Positions 1 to 8,770 of a stretch of 15,522 nucleotides of DNA are shown here, one piece after another. The position numbers and the translations under genes were made by a program. Positions within the stretch are counted from its first letter, which is position 1. Each line of letters starts with the position of its first letter. Source of the stretch: Robiginitomaculum sp036478975 (GTDB lineage Bacteria; Pseudomonadota; Alphaproteobacteria; Caulobacterales; Maricaulaceae); assembly GCA_036478975.1 (NCBI GenBank), contig JAZGFA010000083.1:1-15522 (forward strand), read 5' to 3'. A model generated the notes under the pieces. It had not been told where the DNA came from. It did not search any database and saw only the letters and a program-made list of their open reading frames with translations.

Positions 1-342
1 CGGGCCAAGGAATGGGATGGGGATTTGGTGTTTTTACATGATGTGCGCACGGGGCCGGCGGATAAATCCTACGGTATTCAAGTGGCGAAATTAGCCGGGG
101 TTCCTCCGCTGGCTATTTCGCGGGCCAGCGCGGTATTGGCGCGGCTTGAAGAGGAGCATGAACACAGCGCAAATGGCCTTGGAGAATTGCCATTATTTAG
201 CGCTAGCGCCCCTACGGCGCTGGCGCCGGCGCAGCCATCTGAAATAGACATGGCAATTTCTAATCTTGATATTGACGCCCTGTCCCCAAGGGCCGCGCTC
301 GACCTGCTTTATGATTTAAAGAAAAAAAGCCATGACAGCTGA
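1..342 (+). CDS. mutS: DNA mismatch repair protein MutS, C-terminal fragment (5' end outside window)
   Basis: MutS recognises mismatches and recruits MutL through an ATPase-driven clamp. Only the last 113 codons are present, and the reading frame is open from base 1. The first visible residues run through the end of the ATPase domain, with the family-typical VFLHDV stretch, then ADKSYGIQVAKLAGVP around residues 20-35 of the fragment. This is followed by the helix that leads into a short Ala/Pro linker. The end (IDALSPRAALDLLYDLKKK) matches the small C-terminal dimerisation helix region of bacterial MutS. The stop overlaps the start of glnD by 11 bases, so the two are probably co-transcribed, as in many Alphaproteobacteria. 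An internal TTG at 25 could be mistaken for a start but is plainly inside the gene. Confidence 0.95.
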   Translation, partial: RAKEWDGDLVFLHDVRTGPADKSYGIQVAKLAGVPPLAISRASAVLARLEEEHEHSANGLGELPLFSASAPTALAPAQPSEIDMAISNLDIDALSPRAALDLLYDLKKKSHDS

Positions 343-3208
343 AGGCGAAAAAACCGCGGTTAAGGCGTCGCCCCGCCCCCGCATGGGCATATTGCGCCGG
401 CCCGCCCCCGTGCTCGCCGATATGCCTGACGCCGTGGATAGCGGCGTGGACATTACCGCCCTGTCGGAAAAACTTGCGTCAATTGCCACGGATACGCGCG
501 GCAATGATAGCGCCGTGCGGGCGGCGGCTTTGGCGTGTTTGAAAGAAGAACTGGCGCGCACCCTTAAGGGTACGCGGCAATTATTTGAAGAGGCGCGCCT
601 TGGCGGATTAGAGACGGCGCGGCGTATTTCCGCCGTGCATAGCGATATTCTTATCGCCCTGTACGACTTTACCACCACCCATGTTTTGCGCGCAGAAAAC
701 CGCAGTAAGGCTGAACGCCTTGCCCTGTGCGCGGTCGGCGGTTTTGGCCGCGCGGAAATGGCTCCAGGCTCTGACCTTGATTTACTGTTTTTGCAAGCGG
801 AGGCTAAGTCCTCGGCTTGGGGGGAATCGGTTACTGAATATATCCTCTATATGCTGTGGGATATGGGCCTAAAGGTCGGCCAATCTTGCCGCACGATTGA
901 TCAGTGCTTAAAACTGGCGCGGGAAGATCAAACCATTTTAACGGCCTTGCTCGACGCGCGCTTTATTGTTGGGGACGAGGAATTATCCAATGATTTACGC
1001 CTGCGTTTCCGCGCTGATATTTCCAAAGGTAAGGGTCACGCCTATATCACTGAAAAACTAACCGAGCGCGATTTACGCCATAACCGCGAGGGTAATTCGC
1101 GCTATGTTATCGAGCCAAATGTTAAAGAGGGTAAGGGGGGCTTGCGCGATTTGCATGTGCTCTACTGGATGGCGCGCTACATTGATAAGGACGGGAAAAT
1201 TATGGACCCGCAGCGCGCGCGCGATTATGTGGCGCTTGGGCTTTTTGATAATCAGGCGGCGGATAGGTTTGTGCGGGCGGCGGATTTTTTGTGGCGCACG
1301 CGCTGTCATCTGCATTACGCGTCAGGCCGGCCAACGGAAAACCTCACCTTTGATTTCCAAACCACGCTGGCCCGCAAAATGGGTTATGCGTCTGGCTCTG
1401 TGGAAGTTGCGGTAGAAAAATTCATGCGCGAATATTTCACCAATGCGCGGGAAGTTGGCGCGCTGACCCGTATTGCCTGCGCAAAATTAGAACAGCAAAA
1501 CTCTATTCGCCTGCCCGGCGGGCTTGACCGGTTTTTGCCGCGCTCGCGCAGAAAATTAAAAGCGCCCGGTTTTGTTATGGAGCATGGGCGGCTTAATTTT
1601 GCTGACCCTATGGAGCTAAAACATAATAGTTCGCATATATTAGAGCTGTTTAAAATTGCCGGCATAGAGAATTTTGATATTCATCCGGACGCTTTTGGCG
1701 CGATAGATTTTCGCCGTAATTTAATTGATAATGCGTTTCGCAAGCACCCTAAAAACGCGCAAATTTTCCTCGATACATTGCTCGGCAGTAAGGCTCCCGG
1801 CGCGGTGATGAAGGCGATGAATGAGGCCGGGGTTTTAGGCCGCTACCTGATTGAATTTGGCGGCATTGTCGCGCGCACGCAATTTAATATGCACCACGCC
1901 TATACGGTGGATGACCACACGATTGGCTTGGTGCGCTATTTTGATGATATTTTAAAAGGCGACTTGGAAAAAGAAAATCCCGTTGTGACGGAGTTTTCAA
2001 AAGGGTTTAGTAAAAGCCAAAGACGCATTGTCTATATGGCGTGCCTTCTGCATGATACGGGCAAGGGGGTTGGCGATCAATGTATTGAGGGCGCGCGATT
2101 ATCGCGCCGCGCCTGCACGCGCATGGGGCTTGACCCCGCCGAAGTCGATACAATTTCTTGGCTCATTCGTCGCCATTTGGACATGAGCGAAACCGCCCAG
2201 CGCCGCGATATTTCCGACCCGCAAACCATAGCTGATTTTGCCGAAACCGTTGGCTCCCTTTCGCGTCTGCAAATGTTGATGGCGTTAACCGTGGTTGATA
2301 TTCGCGCGGTCGGTCCGGGGATTTGGAATGACTGGAAGGGGCAATTATTACGCGAGCTGTATATGGCAACGGCGGGTTATCTTGATGACAAGCCCAATAT
2401 CGCGCCGCGTAGCCGGGCCAATGCGGCGCGCGAAACCTTGTCCGAGCGTTTGCCGGCAAGTGTGCGCGATCGGGCCATGCCGTATATGCGTGAGCTCAGT
2501 GACACCTATTGGCTGAGTTTCAATGTCACGGACTTGGTGTTGCACGCTCGGTTTTTGGACGGAGCGCTTGAGAGCGGGCTTGAGCACGCCGTTCAAACGC
2601 GGCGCAATAAATCCCTCGATATTACTGAACTTTGGATAATGACCACGGATAGGGCGGGCCTGTTTACCGCGCTAACCGGAGCGATTACGGCGGGCGGGGC
2701 CAGCATTACCGGCGCGCGTTTGCATACGAGTGACGACGGTCACGTTTTTGATATATTCTATTTGCAAAACGCCGAGGGCTTGGCCTTTGGGCGTCAATCT
2801 GATCACATGCTTAAAGCTCTGCGCGATAAAGTTTTACGCGCCGCGCGCGGGGAAGTGGTTGAGCCAAGCGCCGGCGCGCCCATGCCGTCGCGCCGCGCCC
2901 GCGCTATTCCTGTCACCGCCCGCGTTGATTTTCAAGGGCGCGCGGCAATGGACGTGGTTGTGCTTGAGGTTGAAGGGCGCGACCGTCCGGGGCTTTTGCA
3001 TCATATTGCCCGCGTGCTGACCGATAATGACATGATTATTCTCTCTGCCCATATCGAAGTTGTCGGGGCAATGGCGGTGGATGTGTTTTACCTTAAGTGC
3101 CTAGAGGACGATGATAGCTGGCGCGCCGCCTTGCGCGATAAGGTGCGGGCTGAAATTCTAGCGGTGATAGAGCCGGATATTGAGGCCCAAGGTGAGGTGG
3201 CGCCATGA
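332..3208 (+). CDS. glnD: Bifunctional [protein-PII] uridylyltransferase / uridylyl-removing enzyme
   Basis: GlnD is the glutamine sensor of nitrogen control. It adds UMP to PII proteins (GlnB/GlnK) when glutamine is low and removes it when glutamine is high. The 958-residue length suits an alphaproteobacterial GlnD. Domains in order: a nucleotidyltransferase domain with GGFGRAEM and the catalytic SDLDLL (about residues 136-152, metal-binding Asp148 and Asp150); a GlnD-type helical region with NVKEGKGGLRDLH; an HD hydrolase domain with LLHDTGKG (His574-Asp575); and two C-terminal ACT domains starting near residues 763 and 874, the second carrying GRDRPGLLHHIARVL. All key catalytic residues are present. 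The start overlaps the mutS end, and the stop overlaps the murJ start as ATGA, which suggests translational coupling. The first 30 or so residues are a low-complexity extension, so a later start is possible. Confidence 0.97.
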   Translation: MTAEGEKTAVKASPRPRMGILRRPAPVLADMPDAVDSGVDITALSEKLASIATDTRGNDSAVRAAALACLKEELARTLKGTRQLFEEARLGGLETARRISAVHSDILIALYDFTTTHVLRAENRSKAERLALCAVGGFGRAEMAPGSDLDLLFLQAEAKSSAWGESVTEYILYMLWDMGLKVGQSCRTIDQCLKLAREDQTILTALLDARFIVGDEELSNDLRLRFRADISKGKGHAYITEKLTERDLRHNREGNSRYVIEPNVKEGKGGLRDLHVLYWMARYIDKDGKIMDPQRARDYVALGLFDNQAADRFVRAADFLWRTRCHLHYASGRPTENLTFDFQTTLARKMGYASGSVEVAVEKFMREYFTNAREVGALTRIACAKLEQQNSIRLPGGLDRFLPRSRRKLKAPGFVMEHGRLNFADPMELKHNSSHILELFKIAGIENFDIHPDAFGAIDFRRNLIDNAFRKHPKNAQIFLDTLLGSKAPGAVMKAMNEAGVLGRYLIEFGGIVARTQFNMHHAYTVDDHTIGLVRYFDDILKGDLEKENPVVTEFSKGFSKSQRRIVYMACLLHDTGKGVGDQCIEGARLSRRACTRMGLDPAEVDTISWLIRRHLDMSETAQRRDISDPQTIADFAETVGSLSRLQMLMALTVVDIRAVGPGIWNDWKGQLLRELYMATAGYLDDKPNIAPRSRANAARETLSERLPASVRDRAMPYMRELSDTYWLSFNVTDLVLHARFLDGALESGLEHAVQTRRNKSLDITELWIMTTDRAGLFTALTGAITAGGASITGARLHTSDDGHVFDIFYLQNAEGLAFGRQSDHMLKALRDKVLRAARGEVVEPSAGAPMPSRRARAIPVTARVDFQGRAAMDVVVLEVEGRDRPGLLHHIARVLTDNDMIILSAHIEVVGAMAVDVFYLKCLEDDDSWRAALRDKVRAEILAVIEPDIEAQGEVAP

Positions 3209-4773
3209 GGCTGATTAAGTCTACGGCAATAATTGGCGCGTTCACCATGATGAGCCGTATATTGGGCCTTATCCGCGACGTGCTTATGGCGCGGTTTCTC
3301 GGCGCGGGCCTTGTCAGTGACGCGCTGTTTACCGCGTTTAAATTGCCCAATCTGTTTCGCCGCGTGTTTGCGGAGGGCGCCTTTAACGCCGCCTTTGTCC
3401 CGCTCTATGCGCGCCGTTTAGAGGAGGAGGGCGAGGAGGCAGCAACCGGATTTGCGAGTGAAGCCCTCGCCGCTTTGCTTGTGGTGACCGCCATATTAGT
3501 GGCTATATTTGAGCTAACCATGCCTTACGCCATGAACCTTTTAGGCGCGGGATTAAGCCGTGAAAGCCTTGCTGCGGGGCAGGCGAGCGCCTTTGATTTG
3601 GCGGTTTTATACGGGCAAATCACCATGCCCTATTTGGTGTTTATGTCCCTCGCCGCGCTATTTTCCGGCGTACTCAATACGCGTCACCATTTTGCCGCCG
3701 CCGCCGCCGCGCCCATCGCGCTTAATATTTTGCTGGTTGGCGTCCTCGCTAGCGCAAGCTCTATGGGGTGGGGCAAGGCAAGCCTTGGCGTTTACCTCGC
3801 CATCGCCATGTCCCTGTCGGGCATATTGCAAGTCGCGCTTGTGATTTGGGCTTGCCGTAAGGCCGGGGTGAAAATCGGGTTAAAGCGCCCGCGCATGACC
3901 CCCGGCGTAAAGCGCTTATTCCAACTCGGCCTGCCCGGAGCGGCTGCGGCGGGTATCACCCAGATTAACCTGATGGTCAGCCATAACATAGCGACTACCC
4001 AAGCCAATGCCGCAAGCTGGCTTAATTACGCCGACCGGCTTTATCAATTGCCCCTTGGCATGATTGGCATTGGCATGGGCATAGCTTTGCTGCCGTCCCT
4101 ATCGCGCGCCTTGAGGGCGGGGGATGAGCGCGGGGCGAGCCATTCGCTAAACCGCGCCCTAGAATTATCGGCATTTTTAACTCTACCCGCCGCCGCCGCC
4201 CTTGCCGCCATGCCGGATTTTCTGATTGCGGGCCTGTTCCAAAGCGGAGCCTTTAGCGCGGCGGACACGGCGCAGACGGCGAAGGCTCTGCGCATGTTCG
4301 CCTTTGGCCTGCCCGCCTTTGTGCTGATTAAAGTGCTGACCCCAGCCTTTTTTGCCCGCGAAAACACGCGCTCCCCCATGCTCTATGCGGGGGCGAGCGC
4401 AATCATCAATGTGACGCTGGGCGCGGCGTTGTTTTTCACGGTCGGTTTTTACGGCCTAGCCCTCGCTACCTCTGTTGCCGCTTGGGCCAATGTGATTTTG
4501 CTGTGGCGAAGCCTTAAGGCGAGCGGACATTTATCGCCGGACGGGGCTTTAATGATGCGCTTCCCGCGTATTGTTATCGCCTCGGTTTTGATGGGGATAG
4601 CGGTTTACTTCATGGCGCAATATTTTGGCGGCGCGATTGGCGGAAAAATCCTTGCCGATATTGCCCTATTGCTCGGCGTATCGGCGGCGGGGCTTGCGCT
4701 CTACGCCGTTCTCGCCCTTGCGCTAAGGGCTGTATCTTTGGACGATATGAAGTCCGCGTTTAAAAAAGGCTAG
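3205..4773 (+). CDS. murJ: Lipid II flippase MurJ (MviN family)
   Basis: MurJ moves lipid-linked peptidoglycan precursor (lipid II) across the inner membrane. The 522-residue protein is a polytopic membrane protein of the expected length for the 14-helix MviN/MOP fold. The N-terminus has the family signature RILGLIRDVLMARFLG followed by DALFTAFKLPNLFRR and FAEGAFNAAFVPLY (about residues 15-70), which carries the conserved Arg residues lining the central cavity. Later hydrophobic segments, with NYADRLYQLPLGMIGIG near residues 275-290, also fit the family. The start codon overlaps the glnD stop by 4 bases (ATGA). The gene ends 55 bases before trpS on the same strand with no terminator-like hairpin between them. 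The glnD-murJ pair is a common alphaproteobacterial arrangement. Confidence 0.97.
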   Translation: MRLIKSTAIIGAFTMMSRILGLIRDVLMARFLGAGLVSDALFTAFKLPNLFRRVFAEGAFNAAFVPLYARRLEEEGEEAATGFASEALAALLVVTAILVAIFELTMPYAMNLLGAGLSRESLAAGQASAFDLAVLYGQITMPYLVFMSLAALFSGVLNTRHHFAAAAAAPIALNILLVGVLASASSMGWGKASLGVYLAIAMSLSGILQVALVIWACRKAGVKIGLKRPRMTPGVKRLFQLGLPGAAAAGITQINLMVSHNIATTQANAASWLNYADRLYQLPLGMIGIGMGIALLPSLSRALRAGDERGASHSLNRALELSAFLTLPAAAALAAMPDFLIAGLFQSGAFSAADTAQTAKALRMFAFGLPAFVLIKVLTPAFFARENTRSPMLYAGASAIINVTLGAALFFTVGFYGLALATSVAAWANVILLWRSLKASGHLSPDGALMMRFPRIVIASVLMGIAVYFMAQYFGGAIGGKILADIALLLGVSAAGLALYAVLALALRAVSLDDMKSAFKKG

Positions 4774-4828
4774 GCTTGCCAGAGCGCACGGCGATGATAA
4801 AAGCATTTGAGATATTAAAGGACTTATC

Positions 4829-5851
4829 ATGACGACATCTTATAGCGGCCCCGAGCGGGTGTTTTCCGGCGTGCAGCCAAGCGGCGCTTTGCACCTTGGT
4901 AATTACCTTGGGGCGCTTAAAAAATTCGCGGCGCTTCAGCATGATTATGAGTGCCTGTTTTGCATTGTCGACATGCACGCCATTACCGTGTGGCAAGAGC
5001 CGGCTAAATTAAAAGCACAAACCCGCGAAATCGCCGCCGCCTATTTGGCCGCGGGCGTTGACCCGGACAAAGCGATTATTTATCCGCAATCCGCCGTGCG
5101 CGCCCACACCGAACTGGCGTGGTATTTTAATTGCGTGGCCCGGGTCGGCTGGCTCAACCGCATGACACAATTTAAAGATAAGGCGGGTAAAAATTCAGAG
5201 AATATGTCGGTAGGGCTTTACGATTATCCGGTCTTGCAGGCTGCGGATATTTTGCTGTTTAAGGCGACTCATGTTCCCGTGGGCGAAGATCAGAAACAGC
5301 ATTTGGAACTATCGCGCGACATTGCGCAAAAATTTAATAATGATTTTTCCGTTCCTAATTTCTTCCCACTTCCGGAGCCTTTAATCAAAGGCCCCGGCGC
5401 GCGGGTTATGTCCTTGCGTGACGGGAAAAGCAAAATGTCAAAATCCGACCCGTCGGATAATTCGCGCATTAACTTGACCGACACAGCAGAGATTATTGTT
5501 AAAAAATTTAAAAAAGCCAAAACCGATATGGGCGTGATGCCGGCTATCGGCGAGGACTTATCAGAGCGCCCCGAAGTCGCTAACCTAATTTCGATTTTTT
5601 CGGCCCTATCGGGCGAAAGCGAGCAGGCGGTAATTGCCCGCTTTGAAGGCCAAGGCTTTGGCGCGTTTAAACCGGCGCTCGCCGATTTGGCGGTGGACAT
5701 TATGTCGCCGATTACGACCTTGATGAACCGCTACCTTGCCGATAGTGATGAGATTGATCGCATTCTTATGCGCGGCGCTGACCGTGCGCGCGATCTGTGC
5801 GAGCCGATTATGCAAGAGGTTCGCTCCACGATTGGATTTCTAGGAAGCTAA
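4829..5851 (+). CDS. trpS: Tryptophanyl-tRNA synthetase
   Basis: This class I synthetase charges tRNA-Trp with tryptophan in the cytoplasm. The 340-residue length is normal. The ATP-binding HIGH-type signature appears as GVQPSGALHLGNYLGAL (HLGN at residues 22-25). The KMSKS loop is perfect (residues 202-206, within GKSKMSKSDPSD). The tryptophan-site region contains YPVLQAADILLF and VGEDQKQHLELSRDIA, both diagnostic of TrpS. A good ribosome binding site (AAAGGA) lies 7-8 bases before the ATG. The gene continues the glnD-murJ run and is followed after a single base by the PCuAC gene, so these are very probably one transcript. The product looks intact and housekeeping. Confidence 0.98.
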   Translation: MTTSYSGPERVFSGVQPSGALHLGNYLGALKKFAALQHDYECLFCIVDMHAITVWQEPAKLKAQTREIAAAYLAAGVDPDKAIIYPQSAVRAHTELAWYFNCVARVGWLNRMTQFKDKAGKNSENMSVGLYDYPVLQAADILLFKATHVPVGEDQKQHLELSRDIAQKFNNDFSVPNFFPLPEPLIKGPGARVMSLRDGKSKMSKSDPSDNSRINLTDTAEIIVKKFKKAKTDMGVMPAIGEDLSERPEVANLISIFSALSGESEQAVIARFEGQGFGAFKPALADLAVDIMSPITTLMNRYLADSDEIDRILMRGADRARDLCEPIMQEVRSTIGFLGS

Positions 5852-5852
5852 T

Positions 5853-6341
5853 ATGAAACGTTTATTTATCACCGCAGCCTCTACCGCCATCATCGGTGTG
5901 CTTACCTTTACCGGCTGCTCCGCGCCCAATGATGGCGCCGCAAATATCACCGTGTCAGATGCGAAAGTTCGCCGCGCTTTGCCTGGCCAAACCACGGCCA
6001 TGGGCATGCTCACGATAGAAAACACAGGCGGAGCGGATACGCTGCTTTCCGTAAGCTCTCCCATTAGCGAGCGTATAGAATTGCATACGCATATCGTAAC
6101 CGATGATGGGGTGATGAAAATGCGGCGGGTTGAAATGATGCAGATTGCGGCCAATAGCACGCTTACCCTTAAATCCGGCGGCGAGCATTTGATGATATTT
6201 AACGCTGTCATTGCTGACGACGCGGCCATAGCCCCGCTAACTTTGACATTTAAAAATAGCGGCGATATGACGGTTAAGGCGATGATTGTTGAGCCTGGTC
6301 AAATGATGCGCCATGGCAAAATGGACCATAGCGGTCACTAA
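5853..6341 (+). CDS. Periplasmic copper chaperone lipoprotein, PCuAC family (DUF461)
   Basis: PCuAC proteins bind Cu(I) in the periplasm and help load the CuA or CuB centre of cytochrome c oxidase. The 162-residue protein starts with a lipoprotein signal (lipobox FTGC, lipidated Cys22). The core carries the expected copper ligands: His78, Met90 with the VMKMR motif, and His112-x-Met114 (EHLMIF), with the family spacing of 21 residues between Met90 and His112. His80 lies near the position where many homologues have a Met. The tail is rich in Met and His (MMRHGKMDHSGH) and could add weak copper sites. The start is one base after the trpS stop with AGGA 8 bases upstream, so it belongs to that transcript. 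No Sco1 or cytochrome oxidase gene is in the window. Its stop overlaps that of the convergent mscS gene. Confidence 0.9.
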   Translation: MKRLFITAASTAIIGVLTFTGCSAPNDGAANITVSDAKVRRALPGQTTAMGMLTIENTGGADTLLSVSSPISERIELHTHIVTDDGVMKMRRVEMMQIAANSTLTLKSGGEHLMIFNAVIADDAAIAPLTLTFKNSGDMTVKAMIVEPGQMMRHGKMDHSGH

Positions 6342-7174
6342 CTCGTCTTCGTAATGATAAGCCGGTGCGGATAGGGAATGTCGATTTTGGCCGTGTCGAG
6401 CGCAGCCTTTAGCGCGATGCGAATGTCGGATGTGGCCTCGCCCCAATTGTCGGCGGGGAGCCAGCAGCGCGCGGTCATGTCAATCGCGCTATCGCCAAAA
6501 CCAGTGACGTAGCATTGCGGCTCTGAGGGCTCTGATAAAACATTGGGCGCTTTGGACAGCACGCCGAGCATGATTTTTTGCGCCGCTTTTAAATCCGTAT
6601 CATAGCCAACCCCGATATTAATGCTCAGGCGGCGCGATGTGTGGCGGCCATAATTTTGCAGTCTATTATTCCAAACTTGTCCGTTGGGCACGTAAATATA
6701 AAGCCCTTCACTATTGATAAGCGTGGTGGAAAACAGGCCGATTTCTTTTACCGTACCGGAAAAATTAGAGGTCTCCACAAAGTCGCCAACCTCTAAGGGG
6801 CGCAGAAATATCAGCATAAAACCCGAAGCAATATTACTGAGCGTGTCCTTTAATGCGAGGCCAATGGCAAGGCCGGCCGAGCCAAAGACGGCGAGCAGGG
6901 CGGTGGCAGGAATGCCGAGCTTGGTCAAAAACGCATAGAGGGTGAGGGCGAGGATAAGATAAAAAATAAGGCTCGCCATAACCGGACGCAAGGTCGCGTC
7001 AATGCGGTGGCCGCCAAAGCTTGATTTGCGAAACTTTTTACGCAGGGAGCGTGCGATGACAAAGCCGACGATAAGAATTAAAAACGCATTGGCTACGCCG
7101 AGGCCCATGTCAAAAAATGCGGGACTAGCGGCGCGTATTTGGGACCATTTCTCTGCTAAATCTGGAATGCTCAT
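6338..7174 (-). CDS. mscS: MscS-family small-conductance mechanosensitive ion channel
   Basis: This inner-membrane channel opens under membrane tension to release solutes during osmotic downshock. The 278 residues match the minimal E. coli MscS size. Three membrane segments are visible at about residues 22-43, 64-86 and 90-120. The third is the Gly/Ala-rich pore helix (FGSAGLAIGLALKDTLSNIASGFMLIF), with the typical LKDTLSN kink, followed by RPLEVGDFVE at the start of the beta domain. VPNG near residues 162-165 and the alpha-beta C-terminal domain (NIGVGYDTDL) complete the fold. It starts 11 bases after the holA stop, with GGAAA upstream, so it is probably the last gene of the DUF3576-leuS-lptE-holA run. 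It converges on the PCuAC gene with a 4-base stop overlap. The symbol denotes the family; which paralogue this is cannot be decided. Confidence 0.92.
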   Translation of the reverse strand: MSIPDLAEKWSQIRAASPAFFDMGLGVANAFLILIVGFVIARSLRKKFRKSSFGGHRIDATLRPVMASLIFYLILALTLYAFLTKLGIPATALLAVFGSAGLAIGLALKDTLSNIASGFMLIFLRPLEVGDFVETSNFSGTVKEIGLFSTTLINSEGLYIYVPNGQVWNNRLQNYGRHTSRRLSINIGVGYDTDLKAAQKIMLGVLSKAPNVLSEPSEPQCYVTGFGDSAIDMTARCWLPADNWGEATSDIRIALKAALDTAKIDIPYPHRLIITKTS

Positions 7175-7185
7175 TGCAATGTTTC

Positions 7186-8250
7186 CTATCTTTTACGCCG
7201 CATGGCGATTGTGGCTATGGCGTTAAGCAAGCGCCCGGTTAAGGCCTCCACGGGCGCGCCGGCGCTTTTAACCCGCTTCTCCGTTTCCAAAGATTCGCGG
7301 ATGATTTTATCCAATATCGGAATGCTCCATAAACGCAGCTGGCTTTCAAAATCATGTTTACGCATGGCAAAGACTGGCGGGCGCAAATTGCGCATGGCGT
7401 CCGATGCGCTGGCCCCGCCGGACATGGCGGCGAGCGCCCCGTGCAAGCGCGTCATGTGGCGCTGGGCCGAACGCAAAATAACGGCGGCGTGCATTTTCCC
7501 GCTCATGGCGCGGCGAAAGGCGTCATCGGCCTCATGGAGCCTTCCGGAAAAGGCGGCGTTGATAATCTCGTCAATATTACCCGCCTGTCCGCCCGCCGCG
7601 CTTGCGTGCACATCGGCAAGGCTGATGAGAGTTCCGGCGGTTTCCCCGTAGCCCATATAGAGCGCCATTTTCTCAATTTCGCCGCGCGCCAAAGCGCGGT
7701 CGCCTTCGAGCAAAGGCGTCCATGCGGTGAGCGCGTCCTTATCAATACCAATGCCATGTTCACCAATTTTCCCAAGGGCGTCGCGCACAATATTGGCGAG
7801 GTCCGCGCCGGTGTCCGCGTAGCAGGCAATGGCGGTAAATCCCGCCGCCGCCTCAAAAGCTTTGCGCACATGGGAGCGCGGGGTTAGCTCCCCCGCCTCT
7901 ATAATAAGCTTGGCGGCGCAGCGGCCCGGATTGGCGTCAAATTCTTTGATTAATTTACCAATGGCAAGGCCTTGGCGTTCATGGTCAAGGCGCAGACGGA
8001 TAAGACGCTTATCGCCGAGCAGGCTTAGGGCCGCCATTTCATCAGCCAGCCGTGCCGGGTCAGAGCTAATATCATCACTGGTTAAAATCGTGACGTTAAA
8101 GGCGTCATCGATATCGGGGACAAACCGGCTTGCGAGTTTTTGCGCGCGCTCTCTAGCAAGGCCGCGGTCAGGGCCATAAAACAGGGCGCCGAGCGTATCG
8201 GCGGGGGGATTTGTGCAATATCTATCGGCGCGCCCGCCCGTGAGTTTCAC
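7186..8250 (-). CDS. holA: DNA polymerase III delta subunit (clamp loader)
   Basis: HolA is the clamp-loader subunit that opens the beta sliding clamp during replication. I place the start at a GTG (codon at 8250-8248), giving 354 residues. This start has TGAGG with an 8-base spacer and gives an N-terminus (VKLTGGRADRY, then ALFYGPDRGLARERA) that lines up with the usual HolA beginning. A longer reading from a TTG at 8289 would add 13 residues encoded inside lptE and is less likely. The visible signature is YGPDRGLARERAQKL, a P-loop-like region that is degenerate as expected for a delta subunit; DEIINAAFSGRLHEADDAF and the HAAVILRSAQRHMTRLH helix occur further on. It sits 10 bases after the lptE stop, and this lptE-holA order is standard. 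Identity is secure; only the start is a choice. Confidence 0.93.
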   Translation of the reverse strand: MKLTGGRADRYCTNPPADTLGALFYGPDRGLARERAQKLASRFVPDIDDAFNVTILTSDDISSDPARLADEMAALSLLGDKRLIRLRLDHERQGLAIGKLIKEFDANPGRCAAKLIIEAGELTPRSHVRKAFEAAAGFTAIACYADTGADLANIVRDALGKIGEHGIGIDKDALTAWTPLLEGDRALARGEIEKMALYMGYGETAGTLISLADVHASAAGGQAGNIDEIINAAFSGRLHEADDAFRRAMSGKMHAAVILRSAQRHMTRLHGALAAMSGGASASDAMRNLRPPVFAMRKHDFESQLRLWSIPILDKIIRESLETEKRVKSAGAPVEALTGRLLNAIATIAMRRKR

Positions 8251-8260
8251 GGCTTCAGCC

Positions 8261-8770
8261 TCATTGCGCCCTGCGAAGATCAGCCGCAATTTTTAGGACA
8301 AGTCGATCGGCGGCCTCCATAGTGGCACGCTTTTGGGCATTATCTTGGGCGGCAATGCGGCCATAGGGATCATTTGGCGCGTTAAAGGTAGAAACGGCGC
8401 GCACGCTATCTTTGGCGATGACTTTATCACTGCCGGTTTCGGTCAGCACATAATTAATGACGAGGTTTAAATCGTAGCGCGAAGCCACATCATCGGAGCG
8501 AATGCCGATGGAGCCGCGCGAAACCGTCGGGCTTAGGGTCAAGCTATAGGGTGATTTCGCGCCCGTGCCCATGCGCGCCATAAGCGCTTGGTGGATAAGA
8601 AATTCGGCCTTATCTCCGGTGGCGCCATTGGCTTTAGTGTCGGTGAACTCTATGGCCATGTTGGGAAGCGGCGCTGAAATTCCGCTCGTCGCCGGGCTAT
8701 GTAATGGCGTAAAACCGCACGCGCCAAGACTTAGCGCGGCAAAGAGGATCAAGGTGAAACGGGTTATCAT
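8261..8770 (-). CDS. lptE: LPS-assembly lipoprotein LptE
   Basis: LptE is the outer-membrane lipoprotein that plugs the LptD barrel in the final step of lipopolysaccharide export. The 169-residue protein has a lipoprotein signal with lipobox LGAC (Cys18) followed at once by GFTPLH, the typical mature LptE start. The rest is a small alpha-beta domain with YDLNLVINYVLTETG and a C-terminal basic helix ending DLRRAQ. The sequence is poorly conserved in general, so the assignment rests on the lipobox start, the size and the position between leuS and holA, which is conserved in Alphaproteobacteria. The start overlaps the leuS stop by 4 bases (ATGA), indicating coupled translation. Confidence 0.93.
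   Translation of the reverse strand: MITRFTLILFAALSLGACGFTPLHSPATSGISAPLPNMAIEFTDTKANGATGDKAEFLIHQALMARMGTGAKSPYSLTLSPTVSRGSIGIRSDDVASRYDLNLVINYVLTETGSDKVIAKDSVRAVSTFNAPNDPYGRIAAQDNAQKRATMEAADRLVLKIAADLRRAQ

Noticed and set aside
316..678. Minus-strand ORF of 120 residues over the glnD start
   Set aside because: Antisense shadow of the mutS end and glnD N-terminus; no family resemblance.
4774..4828. Intrinsic terminator between murJ and trpS
   Set aside because: No hairpin followed by a U-tract is visible, so read-through into trpS is the simpler reading.
4794..4832. 12-codon mini-ORF whose TGA overlaps the trpS ATG
   Set aside because: It could couple translation to trpS, but it contains no Trp codon, so it is not a tryptophan attenuator leader, and it has no clear ribosome binding site; chance is likely.
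7354..7887. Plus-strand ORF of 177 residues
   Set aside because: Antisense to holA, with composition expected from a shadow frame in GC-rich coding DNA.
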